Both the position numbers and the translations under genes were made by a program. Positions 17,221 through 26,365 of a stretch of 64,000 bases of DNA are shown in pieces (within the stretch, counting starts at the first letter, position 1; the number at the start of each line of letters is the position of its first letter). The stretch covers positions 62,001 through 126,000 of the forward strand of contig CAWKLF010000008.1 of NCBI GenBank assembly GCA_963850425.1, written 5' to 3'. The notes beneath the pieces were generated by a model. It did no database searches. It was not told the origin of the DNA and worked only from the letters and a program-made list of their open reading frames with translations. This DNA comes from Gp1-AA133 sp963850425 (GTDB lineage: Bacteria; Acidobacteriota; Terriglobia; Terriglobales; Acidobacteriaceae).

Positions 17221-18318
17221 TTACCCCTGCGACAATTCCCGAATCTCTTCCACCGCCGCCAGGACCGCCTTCTCGGGCACGTCGCTCACGATCTCGACCT
17301 TGCCAATCTCGGTGGGCAATACGAAGTGCACCTTGCCGTTGCGCGTCTTTTTATCCGAGTGCAGTCGCCGCGCGATATTGCGCGCCCGCACATTCAATTT
17401 CGGCAGCGGGCCGACCTCGCGCGTCGCGAAGCTGATACGGTCGGCATCCTTGCCGTCCAGCTTGCCAACGTCTGCCGCAATACGCGCGGCCGCCACCATG
17501 CCCCATGCTACTGCTTCCCCGTGCAACAACGCACGGTAGCCGGTCTCCGCTTCGAGCGCGTGGCCGATCGTGTGCCCGAAGTTGAGCACGCGCCGCAGGC
17601 CGTTCTCTTTTTCGTCAACCGAGACTACATGGGCCTTCAGGCGGACGGATTCCGCGATCAGCCGCTCGACAGTCGCGGGATCGCGCTTCGCAATGGCCGC
17701 GCGGTTCTGTTCAAACTCGCGGAACAATTCCGGATTGCCGATCACGCCACACTTGAGCGCCTCGTACAAACCAGCGCGGTACTCCCGATCCGGCAACGAC
17801 GAGAGCACTTCGGGATCAATCAACACCACGCGCGGCTGATGGAACGCGCCAATCAGATTTTTTCCTGCCTTCAGGTTGACGCCAGTCTTTCCCCCGATGG
17901 AGGCATCGACCTGGGCGAGCACGGTGGTCGGGATTTGCACGAACTCGACGCCCCGCATGTACATGGACGCCAGAAAGCCCCCGACATCGCCGGCAACCCC
18001 GCCGCCAAAGGCGATAACCACGGAATTCCGGTCGGCGCCGAAACCGCTGAGCTTTTCGGCGAGCCCCTCGACGGTCGCAAGCCGCTTGTGTCGTTCGCCC
18101 TCGGGCATTTCAAGCACCTTCGCGTCGAAGCCTGCCTCACTCAGCGATGACATCAACTTCTTGCCCCACTTCCGGCGGACTGGCGCCACGGTGACTACGA
18201 ACACACGCCTGCCGGCGGGAAGAAACTCGCGCAGCAGCGCGCCCGCCTTTGCGAGCAATCCGCTCTTAATCAGGGCCAAGTAGGGACGCGGCTGGACGTC
18301 GACTGGGATGGTGATCAT
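17221..18318 (-). CDS. aroB: 3-dehydroquinate synthase
   Basis: A 365-residue enzyme that converts DAHP to 3-dehydroquinate, the second step of the shikimate pathway. Clear motifs are AFGGGVAGDVGGFLASMYMRG, the NAD-binding PTTVLAQVDASIGGKTGVN, YEALKCGVIGNPELF, and the zinc-site GHTIGHALEAETGY with LLHGEAVAWGM. Length matches the family. The ATG at 18318 begins MITIPVDVQPR. It is followed by ubiE. Confidence 0.95.
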   Translation of the reverse strand: MITIPVDVQPRPYLALIKSGLLAKAGALLREFLPAGRRVFVVTVAPVRRKWGKKLMSSLSEAGFDAKVLEMPEGERHKRLATVEGLAEKLSGFGADRNSVVIAFGGGVAGDVGGFLASMYMRGVEFVQIPTTVLAQVDASIGGKTGVNLKAGKNLIGAFHQPRVVLIDPEVLSSLPDREYRAGLYEALKCGVIGNPELFREFEQNRAAIAKRDPATVERLIAESVRLKAHVVSVDEKENGLRRVLNFGHTIGHALEAETGYRALLHGEAVAWGMVAAARIAADVGKLDGKDADRISFATREVGPLPKLNVRARNIARRLHSDKKTRNGKVHFVLPTEIGKVEIVSDVPEKAVLAAVEEIRELSQG

Positions 18319-18490
18319 CGAGATTCCATCATAACGTAGGGGATGGAAGATGAAACTCAGCCTAAAGTGATTCGTCGCGTAGCCAAGTTAGCGATGTGCT
18401 GTCGGCAATCTTCCGGCGGAGCCTCGCAACCAGGGTCACTGCTTCGGTCTGAGCCAAGCAGAATGTCGATTGTTAGCCGGCGTTAGCATT

Positions 18491-19402
18491 TCATGAGGTC
18501 TTGCGCTTCTGCGGCCACACCAGCGAAGCCACAATCGAAATCGCAATCACCCCCGCCACCGTCGCCAGCGCCACGTGGGTCGGCACGGTGTAGTAGTGCG
18601 ATGCCAGCATCTTGGCCCCGATCAGCACCAGTACCAGCGACAATCCATAGTGCAGGTACTCGAACAGGTCCATCATGCCGGAGACTGCGAAATACATGGA
18701 GCGCAGACCGAGGATTGCGAATACGTTCGAGGTGTAGACGATGAATGCGTTCAGCGTAATAGCCAGGACGGCGGGGATCGAGTCGACGGCAAATACGATG
18801 TCGGTCGTCTCTACCACCAGCAGGACCACCACCAGCGGCGTGGCGTACAGGCCGGGACGGCGGACCCAGAACTTTTCTCCCTCGTAATCCTCCGTGACGG
18901 GGACCAAGCGGCGGAACATCTTGAGCAGCGGATTTCTTTCGGGATGAATTTCTTCGTCGCCCTGGCGCAGCAGCTTGATTCCGCTAAAGACCAGCAGCGC
19001 GCCAAAGACATAGATCAGCCACTCGAAGCGCCGGATCAGGCTGATGCCAGCCACGATGAAGATTCCACGCGTGATCAGCGCGCCCAGGATTCCCCAAAAC
19101 AGCACGCGATGCTGCAGTTCGCTGGGAACACGGAAGTAACGGAAAAGGACAAGGAAGACGAACAGGTTGTCGATGCTGAGCGAGAGCTCAATCACGTAGC
19201 CGGTCGCGAACTCGAGGCTCTCCGTGCGGCCGTGCCAGAAGTAGACGATCACGGCGAAGGCCGCGGCCAGCCCGACCCACATCGCGCTCCAGGCCAGCGC
19301 TTCGCGGAAGGTCACGGTATGGACCCGGCGGTTGAACACCCCAAGGTCCAGCGCCAGCATCACAACCACGAAGACGTTGAAGAGAATCCAGAAAAGCAGC
19401 AA
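18491..19402 (-). CDS. TerC family integral membrane protein (Alx-like)
   Basis: A 303-residue polytopic protein with about nine hydrophobic segments. The TerC signatures are ELSLSIDNLFVFLVLF and TTDIVFAVDSIPAVLAIT, each with the conserved acidic residues in the membrane. Members of this family move manganese or affect tellurite resistance; here the sequence and the cytoplasmic HPERNPLLKMFRR loop resemble Alx, a manganese exporter. No yybP-ykoY riboswitch is seen in the 100 bases upstream. Confidence 0.87.
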   Translation of the reverse strand: MLLFWILFNVFVVVMLALDLGVFNRRVHTVTFREALAWSAMWVGLAAAFAVIVYFWHGRTESLEFATGYVIELSLSIDNLFVFLVLFRYFRVPSELQHRVLFWGILGALITRGIFIVAGISLIRRFEWLIYVFGALLVFSGIKLLRQGDEEIHPERNPLLKMFRRLVPVTEDYEGEKFWVRRPGLYATPLVVVLLVVETTDIVFAVDSIPAVLAITLNAFIVYTSNVFAILGLRSMYFAVSGMMDLFEYLHYGLSLVLVLIGAKMLASHYYTVPTHVALATVAGVIAISIVASLVWPQKRKTS

Positions 19403-19469
19403 GAGTTAGCCCCAGGCGCTGATTTATCTCATTGGATGCTGCTGCATTATCGTCGAACAAAATTAAAGG

Positions 19470-19489
19470 CGGCGGGCGAGGGCGCCCGC
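19470..19489. repeat. Perfect GC-rich hairpin
   Basis: GGCGGGCG and CGCCCGCC pair around an AGGG loop. It lies just downstream of the M28 peptidase stop at 19499 and upstream of the TerC gene. It could weakly terminate transcription but has no T tract. Confidence 0.5.
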
Positions 19490-19498
19490 CCTACACCG

Positions 19499-21031
19499 CT
19501 ACTTGGCTCTTCCCCGCTTGCCGCTTTCCCACTCGGCCCAAATCCCCAGCGGCTTCATTTGCTCGTCGGAATGGGTGTCGCGCAGGATCTTATCGGTCTG
19601 CGCGTGCGTCAGTCGCGCACCGATCCGCTCCCTGGCGTTCGCAATCCCGTACACCACCACGGTCATGTCGGCAACATGCTTCTTCAACTGCGCCATGTCG
19701 ACCTTGTCGAACGTGTCGGAGGTGGCGTGGTAGTTTTCGAGATAGTTGGCCTCGGCTTGTTCGGCGACCAGCGTGGGCACTCCTTCCAGCAGGAAATCGT
19801 AATGATCAGTGCCCCACTCCACATCGTCGGTCTTAAGTTCCTCGACGCCAAATTGCTTCAGCGGCGCCATGATTGGCTGCAGAGCGTCGTTCATATCCTT
19901 GCGCCCGCCCAGCGAGAATCCCGTCACCTTGCCAGTGCCCGCATCGATCACAACCACGCCGGCTGCCTTGTCCAGTTCGTTCCGATGCGCGACCGCGTAG
20001 GCACGCGAGCCCATCATTCCCTCCTCCTCGCCGGAGAAAAGAATGAAGCGAATGGTTCGCTTCGGCCTGAGACCGGAAGCCTTGAGTGTGCGCAGCGCAT
20101 CGATCACCAGGGCCGCATTGCAGCCGTTATCGAGCGCACCCGTTCCCAACTCCCAGGAATCAAGATGGGCTCCCAGTATGACGAACTCGTCGGGCTTCTC
20201 GCTGCCGCGGAGTTCGGCAATCACGTTCGAAGCCGTGATCGGGCCGCCAATCTTGTTGGGGATCGACAGGTCCGCCCACACCGGGTGGCCCGAAGCAAGA
20301 AGCCGGGCCACGCGCTCCCCATCTTCGCGCGCCACCACGACCATCGGCAGGCGGTCGATCTCTCCCGCCATAGCGTTGGTGTGGCGGTAAAGGATATCGT
20401 GCTCGCGCGTGGCAATGAACGCGATCGCTTTCGCCTTGGTCTTGACGGCTGCATCAATGATCGGCGGCGGCGACATGTATTCGTTGAACAGATCCTCCCA
20501 CTTCCTCAGGACGTCGGAGTGGACCAGGATCAGCTTTCCAGAAATATCTCCTGCCTTCTTAAACTCAGCCGCGGTTCCCTTGCCCACATCGACGACCGGC
20601 ACGTGTTTCGCAGTTAAGGCCGGACCCATCGCGATCGATACCGCCCGCAGGTGAAACTCCACGGGCGGAATCGTCGACAGCTTAGGGTCTGTCGCGGTTC
20701 CTACGGATGAAACCGTGACCACGGTCGAGCCCTCGGCCCATGAATGCGGAAGCTTGAACTCTTCGGTCTGCACACGATCCGCGCCCGCTTCTTTGAAAGC
20801 AGCCACTCCCCAGGCGACCGCGCGATCCATGGCCGGAGTTCCGGGAACACGACCCCCGATTTCGTCGGTCAGATGGCGCAGATTGTGCTCGATGGGGGAC
20901 GGCTTCAGCGCGTCCTGAATCAGCAGGTCTGCATCCGATTTGGCCTGCGGCCATGCGCGCGAGGGGACGGCCACGGAACACGCCGTAGCGAGGAGCACCA
21001 GGATCCGGATGTTTTTCATAGGAGCCGCCAT
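19499..21031 (-). CDS. M28 family zinc peptidase, carboxypeptidase Q-like, exported
   Basis: A 510-residue secreted metallopeptidase. Residues 1-30 are a signal peptide (cleavage near SRA or WPQA). A PA-like insert spans about 125-250. The M28 zinc ligands are visible as GAHLDSW (His, Asp), GALDNGCNAA, FSGEEEGMMGS (catalytic Glu and ligand), VVIDAGTG and ENYHATSDTFD (His). It resembles plasma glutamate carboxypeptidase, which cleaves dipeptides. An alternative start at 21019 would remove four residues. It is on the same strand as the next M28 gene upstream, 103 bases away. Confidence 0.9.
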   Translation of the reverse strand: MAAPMKNIRILVLLATACSVAVPSRAWPQAKSDADLLIQDALKPSPIEHNLRHLTDEIGGRVPGTPAMDRAVAWGVAAFKEAGADRVQTEEFKLPHSWAEGSTVVTVSSVGTATDPKLSTIPPVEFHLRAVSIAMGPALTAKHVPVVDVGKGTAAEFKKAGDISGKLILVHSDVLRKWEDLFNEYMSPPPIIDAAVKTKAKAIAFIATREHDILYRHTNAMAGEIDRLPMVVVAREDGERVARLLASGHPVWADLSIPNKIGGPITASNVIAELRGSEKPDEFVILGAHLDSWELGTGALDNGCNAALVIDALRTLKASGLRPKRTIRFILFSGEEEGMMGSRAYAVAHRNELDKAAGVVVIDAGTGKVTGFSLGGRKDMNDALQPIMAPLKQFGVEELKTDDVEWGTDHYDFLLEGVPTLVAEQAEANYLENYHATSDTFDKVDMAQLKKHVADMTVVVYGIANARERIGARLTHAQTDKILRDTHSDEQMKPLGIWAEWESGKRGRAK

Positions 21032-21082
21032 TAGAAATCAAATGGACGAAAACGGGAAGGAGCATGGGCGAACCGGGCATAA

Positions 21083-21130
21083 AAAATCTTAAAACGCAGA
21101 GCGCGCGGAGAAGGCCGCAGAGGACGCAGA
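21083..21130. repeat. Dispersed repeat, AAAATCTTAAAACGC family
   Basis: The stretch begins AAAATCTTAAAACGCAGAG and continues with GCGGAGAA and GCAGAG units. A close copy in the same orientation lies at 63558-63608, about 42 kb away. It is intergenic and non-coding. Confidence 0.55.
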
Positions 21131-21134
21131 GGGT

Positions 21135-22121
21135 CTAGCGCGCGTCGAGCATCCACACTGTTTGCAGAATCACGTCGCCCACAATCTGCAGGCTCTTCGG
21201 GCTCAGCTTGTCGAGCGTGTCCTGGGGGGTGTGATGGAAGACGTTTTCGTAGCCGTAGTCCAGGTCAATCAGGTCAGCGCTGGGCACGCCGATTTTGAGA
21301 AATGGAAGATGGTCATCATCCACATCGATTTTTCGGCCGAAGAAGTGCGATTGATACCCCAGGTGCGTCGCCGCCTGGTAAATCAGATCCTCGAGCCAGG
21401 GCGTGGAATAGCCTTCCTGATCGACGTTCAGGTCGGCGTCACCGATCATATCGGCCACCAGCAGCGCCTTAATCTTCTTCGCGGTGCCATCTTTTTGCCA
21501 GCGCTCCGCCAGGTGCTTTGTGCCGTAAAGGCTGTCGGTCGCCGACCAGGTTTTCATCGCCTCTTCGCCGTCGGTCCAGACCAGCCAGACGCTGTAGCCC
21601 TCGCGCTTCTTGCCGCGCAGCTGATTGGCGATTTCCAGCAGAATAGCCGTTGACGAGCCGCCATCATTGGCGCCAACGTAACCGGTGTTCCGCAGCGGAT
21701 AGTTCGTGTCGTAATGCCCTGCGATCACGATGATCCCATCTTTCGTTCCAGGGAACTTGGCAATGATGTTGCGCACAGGAAACTTGCCTTCGATGGTATC
21801 CGCAGTAAACGCGTCGTTTTCGACCTCGTCTCCCTTGAGATGCGAAAGGATGTAGTTCTCCAGCTTCTTATGGTTCTCACTTCCAACGGGCCGGGCGCCG
21901 AATGCCGCGACTTCCTTGGTGTATTGCAGAGCGCGGGCGGAATTGATCTTGGGAGCAGGCGGGATCGGACCAGCTGGAGCTGCAGGCGGCGGAGCGGTGG
22001 CCTGGGCCGGGCCGGCCGCAGGCGCTGTCTCCTGAATCGACGGGGTTTGCGCATCGGTCTTTGCTGATTTGCACGAGGTCCCACCTAGCAGCATCAACAT
22101 TCCCGCCAGCAACAGCCCCAT
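21135..22121 (-). CDS. M28 family zinc peptidase / glutaminyl-cyclase-like lipoprotein
   Basis: A 328-residue exported peptidase of the M28 family. The chosen ATG at 22121, with GTGAGG just upstream, gives a hydrophobic signal and a cysteine at residue 17 (LMLLGGTSC), consistent with a lipoprotein though the lipobox is not perfect. A Pro/Ala-rich linker (25-70) precedes the catalytic domain with AGHYDTNYP, GANDGGSSTA, WTDGEEAM, VADMIGDADLN and FHHTPQDT near the C-terminus, the five M28 ligand regions. Sequence and length resemble glutaminyl-peptide cyclotransferases. A longer open frame to 22628 is only antisense or overlapping tatC. It starts 26 bases after the tatC stop. Confidence 0.85.
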   Translation of the reverse strand: MGLLLAGMLMLLGGTSCKSAKTDAQTPSIQETAPAAGPAQATAPPPAAPAGPIPPAPKINSARALQYTKEVAAFGARPVGSENHKKLENYILSHLKGDEVENDAFTADTIEGKFPVRNIIAKFPGTKDGIIVIAGHYDTNYPLRNTGYVGANDGGSSTAILLEIANQLRGKKREGYSVWLVWTDGEEAMKTWSATDSLYGTKHLAERWQKDGTAKKIKALLVADMIGDADLNVDQEGYSTPWLEDLIYQAATHLGYQSHFFGRKIDVDDDHLPFLKIGVPSADLIDLDYGYENVFHHTPQDTLDKLSPKSLQIVGDVILQTVWMLDAR

Positions 22122-22147
22122 GAATGCCTCACTCTCTCGGAGCCGCC

Positions 22148-22945
22148 TCACTGGGCTTTTTTCTCCCGCCGGGCGCGGCGCTGTGTTGGATGCACGATAA
22201 AGGCGATGCCGATGGATAAAACGTAGAGCCCGACCATGGGGGCGGCGAAGATGCACATATTCAGAATGTCGGTGGTGGGCGTCAAAATCGCGGCAATGAT
22301 GAAAATCACCAGAATCGAGTAGCGCAGGTTGCGCCACATCCACCCCGCCGTCACAATCCCCATCAAGGACAGGAAGAAGACCAGGATCGGCATCTCGAAG
22401 ATTGCGCCCATGCCGATAATGATGACCAGAAACAGGTCGGTGTATTTCTCGATCGTGATCATGGGCTGAAACTGCCTGCCGAATCCGATCAGGAAATCCA
22501 ACGCTTGCGGATATACCAGCTTGTATCCGAAATATCCTCCCGCAAGAAATAAGCTCACGGTCGAGACCATGAAGGGAATGACGTAGCGCTTTTCGTTGCG
22601 GTAGAGACCCGGCGAGATGAATGCCCACACCTGGTAGAGGATGAAGGGCGAGGTCACAAACAGGCCTGCCAGGGCCGCCACCTTCAGATAAATATTGAAG
22701 GGCTCGGTGGGGTCAAGATACACCAGCTTTTCCGACATCCCATGGCTATGCAGCGCCGCCATAATCGGCCGCTGCATCACCCCATAAATTTTTTCCGCGT
22801 ATCCCCAACAAGCGAAGAACCCAACCGCCAGGGAGATCAGACAATAGATGATTCGCCGCCGCAATTCCTCCAGGTGTTCGAGGAACCCCATGGCGGGAAG
22901 TTTGTCCTGATCTGTTTCGGGCGCCTCAGGAAGCGTCTCAGGCAT
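22148..22945 (-). CDS. tatC: Sec-independent translocase component TatC
   Basis: A 265-residue inner-membrane protein with six hydrophobic segments, the receptor for twin-arginine signal peptides. MGFLEHLEELRRRIIY near residue 20 holds the conserved glutamates, and the loop with FNIYLKVAALAGLFVTSPF and YQVWAFISPGLYRNEKR is highly conserved. It overlaps the TatA/B gene by eight bases. The two M28 peptidase genes follow on the same strand. Confidence 0.95.
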   Translation of the reverse strand: MPETLPEAPETDQDKLPAMGFLEHLEELRRRIIYCLISLAVGFFACWGYAEKIYGVMQRPIMAALHSHGMSEKLVYLDPTEPFNIYLKVAALAGLFVTSPFILYQVWAFISPGLYRNEKRYVIPFMVSTVSLFLAGGYFGYKLVYPQALDFLIGFGRQFQPMITIEKYTDLFLVIIIGMGAIFEMPILVFFLSLMGIVTAGWMWRNLRYSILVIFIIAAILTPTTDILNMCIFAAPMVGLYVLSIGIAFIVHPTQRRARREKKAQ

Positions 22946-23261
22946 CGGCAGCCTTGTTGCTGGCTTCGCCGGATGTCGTCAATTGCGCCGGGACATGCTC
23001 CTCGGCAGGCACATCAATCAGTGTCCCGCTAGCCACCGCGCCCGCCGGTGGATCGGATGGAGGGAGAATCTGCGGCGTTGTCGTTTCCCGCTCGATATTG
23101 GCGATTTCGGTCTCGATCTGCGCTTTGAATTCATTCGAGGCGCGCTTGAATTCGTTCAAAGCCTTCCCGATCTGCCGGCCAATCTCCGGCATCTTCTTCG
23201 GCCCGAAAATAATAAGGGCCAGCAGGAACAGAAACACCATTTCTGAAAAGCCAAGATTCAT
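22938..23261 (-). CDS. tatB: Twin-arginine translocase subunit TatA/TatB
   Basis: A 107-residue protein with one N-terminal membrane helix (FSEMVFLFLLALIIFGPKKM), the FGPKKMPEIGRQIGKAL hinge and amphipathic helix, and a Pro/Ala-rich tail. The glutamate in helix 1 (SE) and the longer helix fit TatB or a bifunctional TatA. Its stop overlaps the tatC start by eight bases, so the pair is coupled. Confidence 0.9.
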   Translation of the reverse strand: MNLGFSEMVFLFLLALIIFGPKKMPEIGRQIGKALNEFKRASNEFKAQIETEIANIERETTTPQILPPSDPPAGAVASGTLIDVPAEEHVPAQLTTSGEASNKAADA

Positions 23262-23365
23262 ACTCGAACATCATACTGCCGGACTCAGATTGGCAGCAAT
23301 CTGATCTCAATCACCTCAGTGAAAGGATTTTCTCGTGGACTCGGCCCCCCGGCCTCACGATATCC

Positions 23366-24556
23366 TTGCGCGACCCGATGGCCGCCGACTCACCCTCCCA
23401 ACCGCTGACCACGATTCCCACCTGGTCCGCCCGCATTCCGGCGCTCGATGGCCTGCGCGGGGTGGCGATCCTGCTGGTCCTGTTGCGGCACGCGGTTTTT
23501 GGCGTCAGTTCCGTGCAAGGCATTGAGACGCATTCCCGGCTGACTTTCTTGTTCCTTGCGACCGGCCAGCTCACCTGGAGCGGTGTCGATCTCTTCTTCG
23601 TACTCTCGGGCTTCCTCATCGGAGGCATCCTGCTCGACGCGCGTTCCTCGCCGCGCTATTTCCAAACGTTCTACCTGCGCCGGGTCTATCGCATTCTGCC
23701 GCTTTATTTCCTGGTAATCGGGCTGTCCCTCCTGCCTCACCTGCTCGCGGAGTTTTCGGCTGCTCGAGCAGCGCGTACTTCGCCTCTTCCCATTCCGTGG
23801 TGGGCCTACGCATTGTTCATCCAGAATTTCTGGATGGCGCATCTGGGCACGTTCGGACCGAGCGGCATGGGAATTACCTGGTCGCTGGCCATTGAAGAAC
23901 AGTTCTACCTCACCATTCCGCTGGTGATCCGCAAGGTGCGCCCGCGCAATCTTCTGATCGTCCTGTTGATGGTGATCGTATGCGCGCCCTGGCTGCGCGT
24001 GCTGTTGCACTCAAGCATGGCGTTTGCCGGACTGGCCAGCTACGTACTGACGCCAGCGCGGGCCGATGCTCTCTCCCTCGGAGTGCTGGCCGCACTGCTT
24101 GTGCGCAATCCGACCGTCTGGAACTGGCTGCAATCTCGCCGCCTGATCCTGTGGCAGATAACGTTCCTGTTCTTTCTGGGAACCTGCTACATGACGTGGC
24201 AGGGCTACGATGCCCTGTCGCTTCCGATGACCACCTGGGGATTCTCCTGGCTGGCGGTGTTTTACACTTGCATCCTGCTGATCGCCATCTTGCCGGGCGA
24301 CGGAATCGTGCCGCGCATTCTGCAAAACAAGACGCTCATGCGACTGGGAACCCTCGCCTACTGCAGCTACCTTGTGCACGTCGCCTTCATGAATGCCATC
24401 CGCCATCCACTGAAAGCGCACTTCCCGCAGCATCCGGTGGCCGCATGGCTGGTGGGCGGGCTGGTGGGAATGGCGCTGACTCTTGCGGTCGCCGCTCTGT
24501 CTTTTAAGTACTTTGAAAAGCCCTTCCTCCGCCGCGGCCACGAATACTCCTACTGA
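23366..24556 (+). CDS. Acyltransferase 3 family membrane protein (OafA/YrhL-like)
   Basis: A 396-residue membrane acyltransferase with ten predicted helices. IPALDGLRGVAILLVLLRH carries the catalytic histidine region, followed by GVDLFFVLSGFLIGG and, near residue 170, GMGITWSLAIEEQFYL. Such proteins transfer acetyl groups to sugars of surface polysaccharide or peptidoglycan. The start could also be the ATG at 23378 (MAADSPS). It is divergent from the tat genes; no partner gene indicates the acceptor. Confidence 0.87.
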   Translation: MRDPMAADSPSQPLTTIPTWSARIPALDGLRGVAILLVLLRHAVFGVSSVQGIETHSRLTFLFLATGQLTWSGVDLFFVLSGFLIGGILLDARSSPRYFQTFYLRRVYRILPLYFLVIGLSLLPHLLAEFSAARAARTSPLPIPWWAYALFIQNFWMAHLGTFGPSGMGITWSLAIEEQFYLTIPLVIRKVRPRNLLIVLLMVIVCAPWLRVLLHSSMAFAGLASYVLTPARADALSLGVLAALLVRNPTVWNWLQSRRLILWQITFLFFLGTCYMTWQGYDALSLPMTTWGFSWLAVFYTCILLIAILPGDGIVPRILQNKTLMRLGTLAYCSYLVHVAFMNAIRHPLKAHFPQHPVAAWLVGGLVGMALTLAVAALSFKYFEKPFLRRGHEYSY

Positions 24557-24643
24557 CGAAGTTCTCAAGAACACAGTCCCTACCACCCGTCGGTGAGACC
24601 TGAGCCCGCGCCCTAACGGGAATTGACCGGATGTTTACAGCGT

Positions 24644-24660
24644 ATTCATGCGCCATTCAT
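24644..24660 (+). promoter_or_regulatory. Possible Pho-box-like direct repeat upstream of the PhoX-like gene
   Basis: ATTCAT occurs at 24644-24649 and at 24655-24660, spaced by exactly 11 bases, and a related ATTCAC is at 24683-24688. An 11-bp period of a TCAT-containing heptamer is how PhoB boxes are built. The consensus CTGTCAT is only partly matched, so this is tentative. Confidence 0.3.
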
Positions 24661-24730
24661 CTGCCGCCTTTATCGTCCTGCCATTCACTGCGTTCGTAAG
24701 TCACCTCACATCTCTTGAAAGGAACTACCT

Positions 24731-26260
24731 ATGCGTTCTGTGCGCTCCCTGAGCCTTGGCTTGTTGATTGCCATCGCTGTGCCTTTCGCCTCTGCACAAA
24801 TAGGAATTGGCCCCATCCGCAACTCGGTTGCATCCGCTAACCAGCGCGTGGACACCCCTGCGACGGTGATCTCCCGCGGATTCAGGTTGAAGACGCTGGC
24901 CGTGGGCGTTGATCCCCTGGAAAATCCATCGGCAAAGATTGTTCAGTATGGTTTGCTCGCCGATGGAACTAGGACCGAGCCTGATGAGAATCTCTACCTG
25001 GTGTTGCCGCATGCGAGCGGCCCGACCGCGGGCTACCATTACGGACATCATTTCCTGTTCCAGGGTCACGAGAACGGCGGTAATCTCGCCTACGTCACCC
25101 GCATCAACCTGGATGTGAAAGACCCCGCGCACCGCATCACTCTGCTCACACCAGAAAGCAGCGATGGATTCACGCACTTCAATTCGATCGATGGATCCAC
25201 CTATGACCCATTTACCAACACATTACTATTCACGCAAGAAGCCGGAAGCGGTGGCGGAGTGTTGCAGGTCAGCAACACCTGGCCCCCAGTCGTAACCACA
25301 CTCGATGGAATTCTGGGAAAGGGCGGCTTTGAAGGGATTCACCCAGACGACCGCGGCAATCTTCTGATCATCGAAGACGCCGGCGGGACTACGGTGAACG
25401 TCAACCCGGCCGATCCCACCAGCCCGAAAACCGCGAAGCAGCCGAATTCTTTTGTCTATCGGTTCCTGCCCTACAACCGCACGAATCTCTCCGCGGGAGG
25501 CAAGCTCCAGGCATTGCAAGTCTCCATCGATGGCCAGTCGCTGATCTTTAATGCTGGCGATCCGGTTGGGGATACCTTCTCTGTGAAGCAATTGCAACTG
25601 CACACGCCCGGAACTTCGTATCCGGTGCGGTGGGTCACCATTCACGACACGGCTGTCGACGGCACAAATTCCTTCGACGCCAATGCCGCCGCCAAGATGG
25701 CCGCCGCCACCCCCTTCAAGCGTCCCGAGAACGCCGCCTTCCTGCCGGGCTCGGGCTTTCGCACGTTCTTCTTCTGTCCCACCGGCGACACCGATTCCAA
25801 CGCCGGCAACACGCCGGAACTCGCGGCTCGCGGATCGTGGGGATCGATCTTCCGCGTCGATTTGCGGGAAAATCGCACTAGTGGAAGAATTTCCATCTTT
25901 GTGCTCGGCGATGCCGCGCACGCCTCGTTCGACAATCTCACTTTTGCCGATACCAACACACTGCTGGCTGCCGAGGATCGAGGCGACTCTCTGCACGCGC
26001 AGTTGAACAGACTGGACTCGGTATGGGCATTCCGGGTGAATGGGCGATCCTCCGCCAGACGGTTCATCGCACTCGGCCGCGATGCAACGTCGGTCGCAAG
26101 CGGAGAGGACAACGAGCCTACCGGCTTGCATGTTTCCAATGGCAATCCGTTGTCGTTCGGGCAACCGGGTTCGATGTTGAACCTGCTCGGCGCGCGCGCT
26201 TTTGTGACCCGCCAGCACGGCGACAATGTGACCTGGGAAATAGTCCGCAACGACGACTAG
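24731..26260 (+). CDS. PhoX-like (DUF839) secreted phosphatase-type protein
   Basis: A 509-residue exported protein. The signal peptide at residues 1-23 (FASA-QIG) is of the general secretory type; no twin-arginine motif is seen. The body resembles DUF839/PhoX: QGHENGGNLAYVTR, LTPESSDGFTHFNSIDG, GFEGIHPDDRGNLLIIED, RPENAAFLPG, and FADTNTLLAAEDRGDSL. PhoX is a calcium- and iron-dependent alkaline phosphatase or esterase with a six-bladed beta-propeller, and this protein has the acidic and RPEN ligand-type motifs but could be a catalytically distinct relative. A good Shine-Dalgarno GAAAGGA is at 24717-24723. It stands alone, between an acyltransferase and a lipoprotein gene. Confidence 0.75.
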   Translation: MRSVRSLSLGLLIAIAVPFASAQIGIGPIRNSVASANQRVDTPATVISRGFRLKTLAVGVDPLENPSAKIVQYGLLADGTRTEPDENLYLVLPHASGPTAGYHYGHHFLFQGHENGGNLAYVTRINLDVKDPAHRITLLTPESSDGFTHFNSIDGSTYDPFTNTLLFTQEAGSGGGVLQVSNTWPPVVTTLDGILGKGGFEGIHPDDRGNLLIIEDAGGTTVNVNPADPTSPKTAKQPNSFVYRFLPYNRTNLSAGGKLQALQVSIDGQSLIFNAGDPVGDTFSVKQLQLHTPGTSYPVRWVTIHDTAVDGTNSFDANAAAKMAAATPFKRPENAAFLPGSGFRTFFFCPTGDTDSNAGNTPELAARGSWGSIFRVDLRENRTSGRISIFVLGDAAHASFDNLTFADTNTLLAAEDRGDSLHAQLNRLDSVWAFRVNGRSSARRFIALGRDATSVASGEDNEPTGLHVSNGNPLSFGQPGSMLNLLGARAFVTRQHGDNVTWEIVRNDD

Positions 26261-26286
26261 TCCGGATCAACTTCGGAGCTGAACTT

Positions 26287-26331
26287 CGTCCCCGCGAGCG
26301 CGTTTCAGGCGGCCCCGGGGACGATGTTTTT
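26287..26331 (+). terminator. Possible intrinsic terminator after the PhoX-like gene
   Basis: CGTCCCC at 26287-26293 pairs with GGGGACG at 26317-26323, with inner GC-rich pairing, and five T residues at 26327-26331 follow. The loop is long, so confidence is moderate. Confidence 0.45.
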
Positions 26332-26365
26332 CACATTACCTAAGTACTGGCCCTTCCGGAGCAAT

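Noticed and set aside
18319..18490. Possible small gene between aroB and the TerC gene
   Set aside because: Only short frames with no ribosome-binding site or conserved look; treated as empty.
18575..20617. 680-codon open frame opposite the TerC and M28 genes
   Set aside because: It runs through two confidently assigned genes on the minus strand and has low-complexity, Gln/His/Arg-rich translation typical of GC-rich antisense frames.
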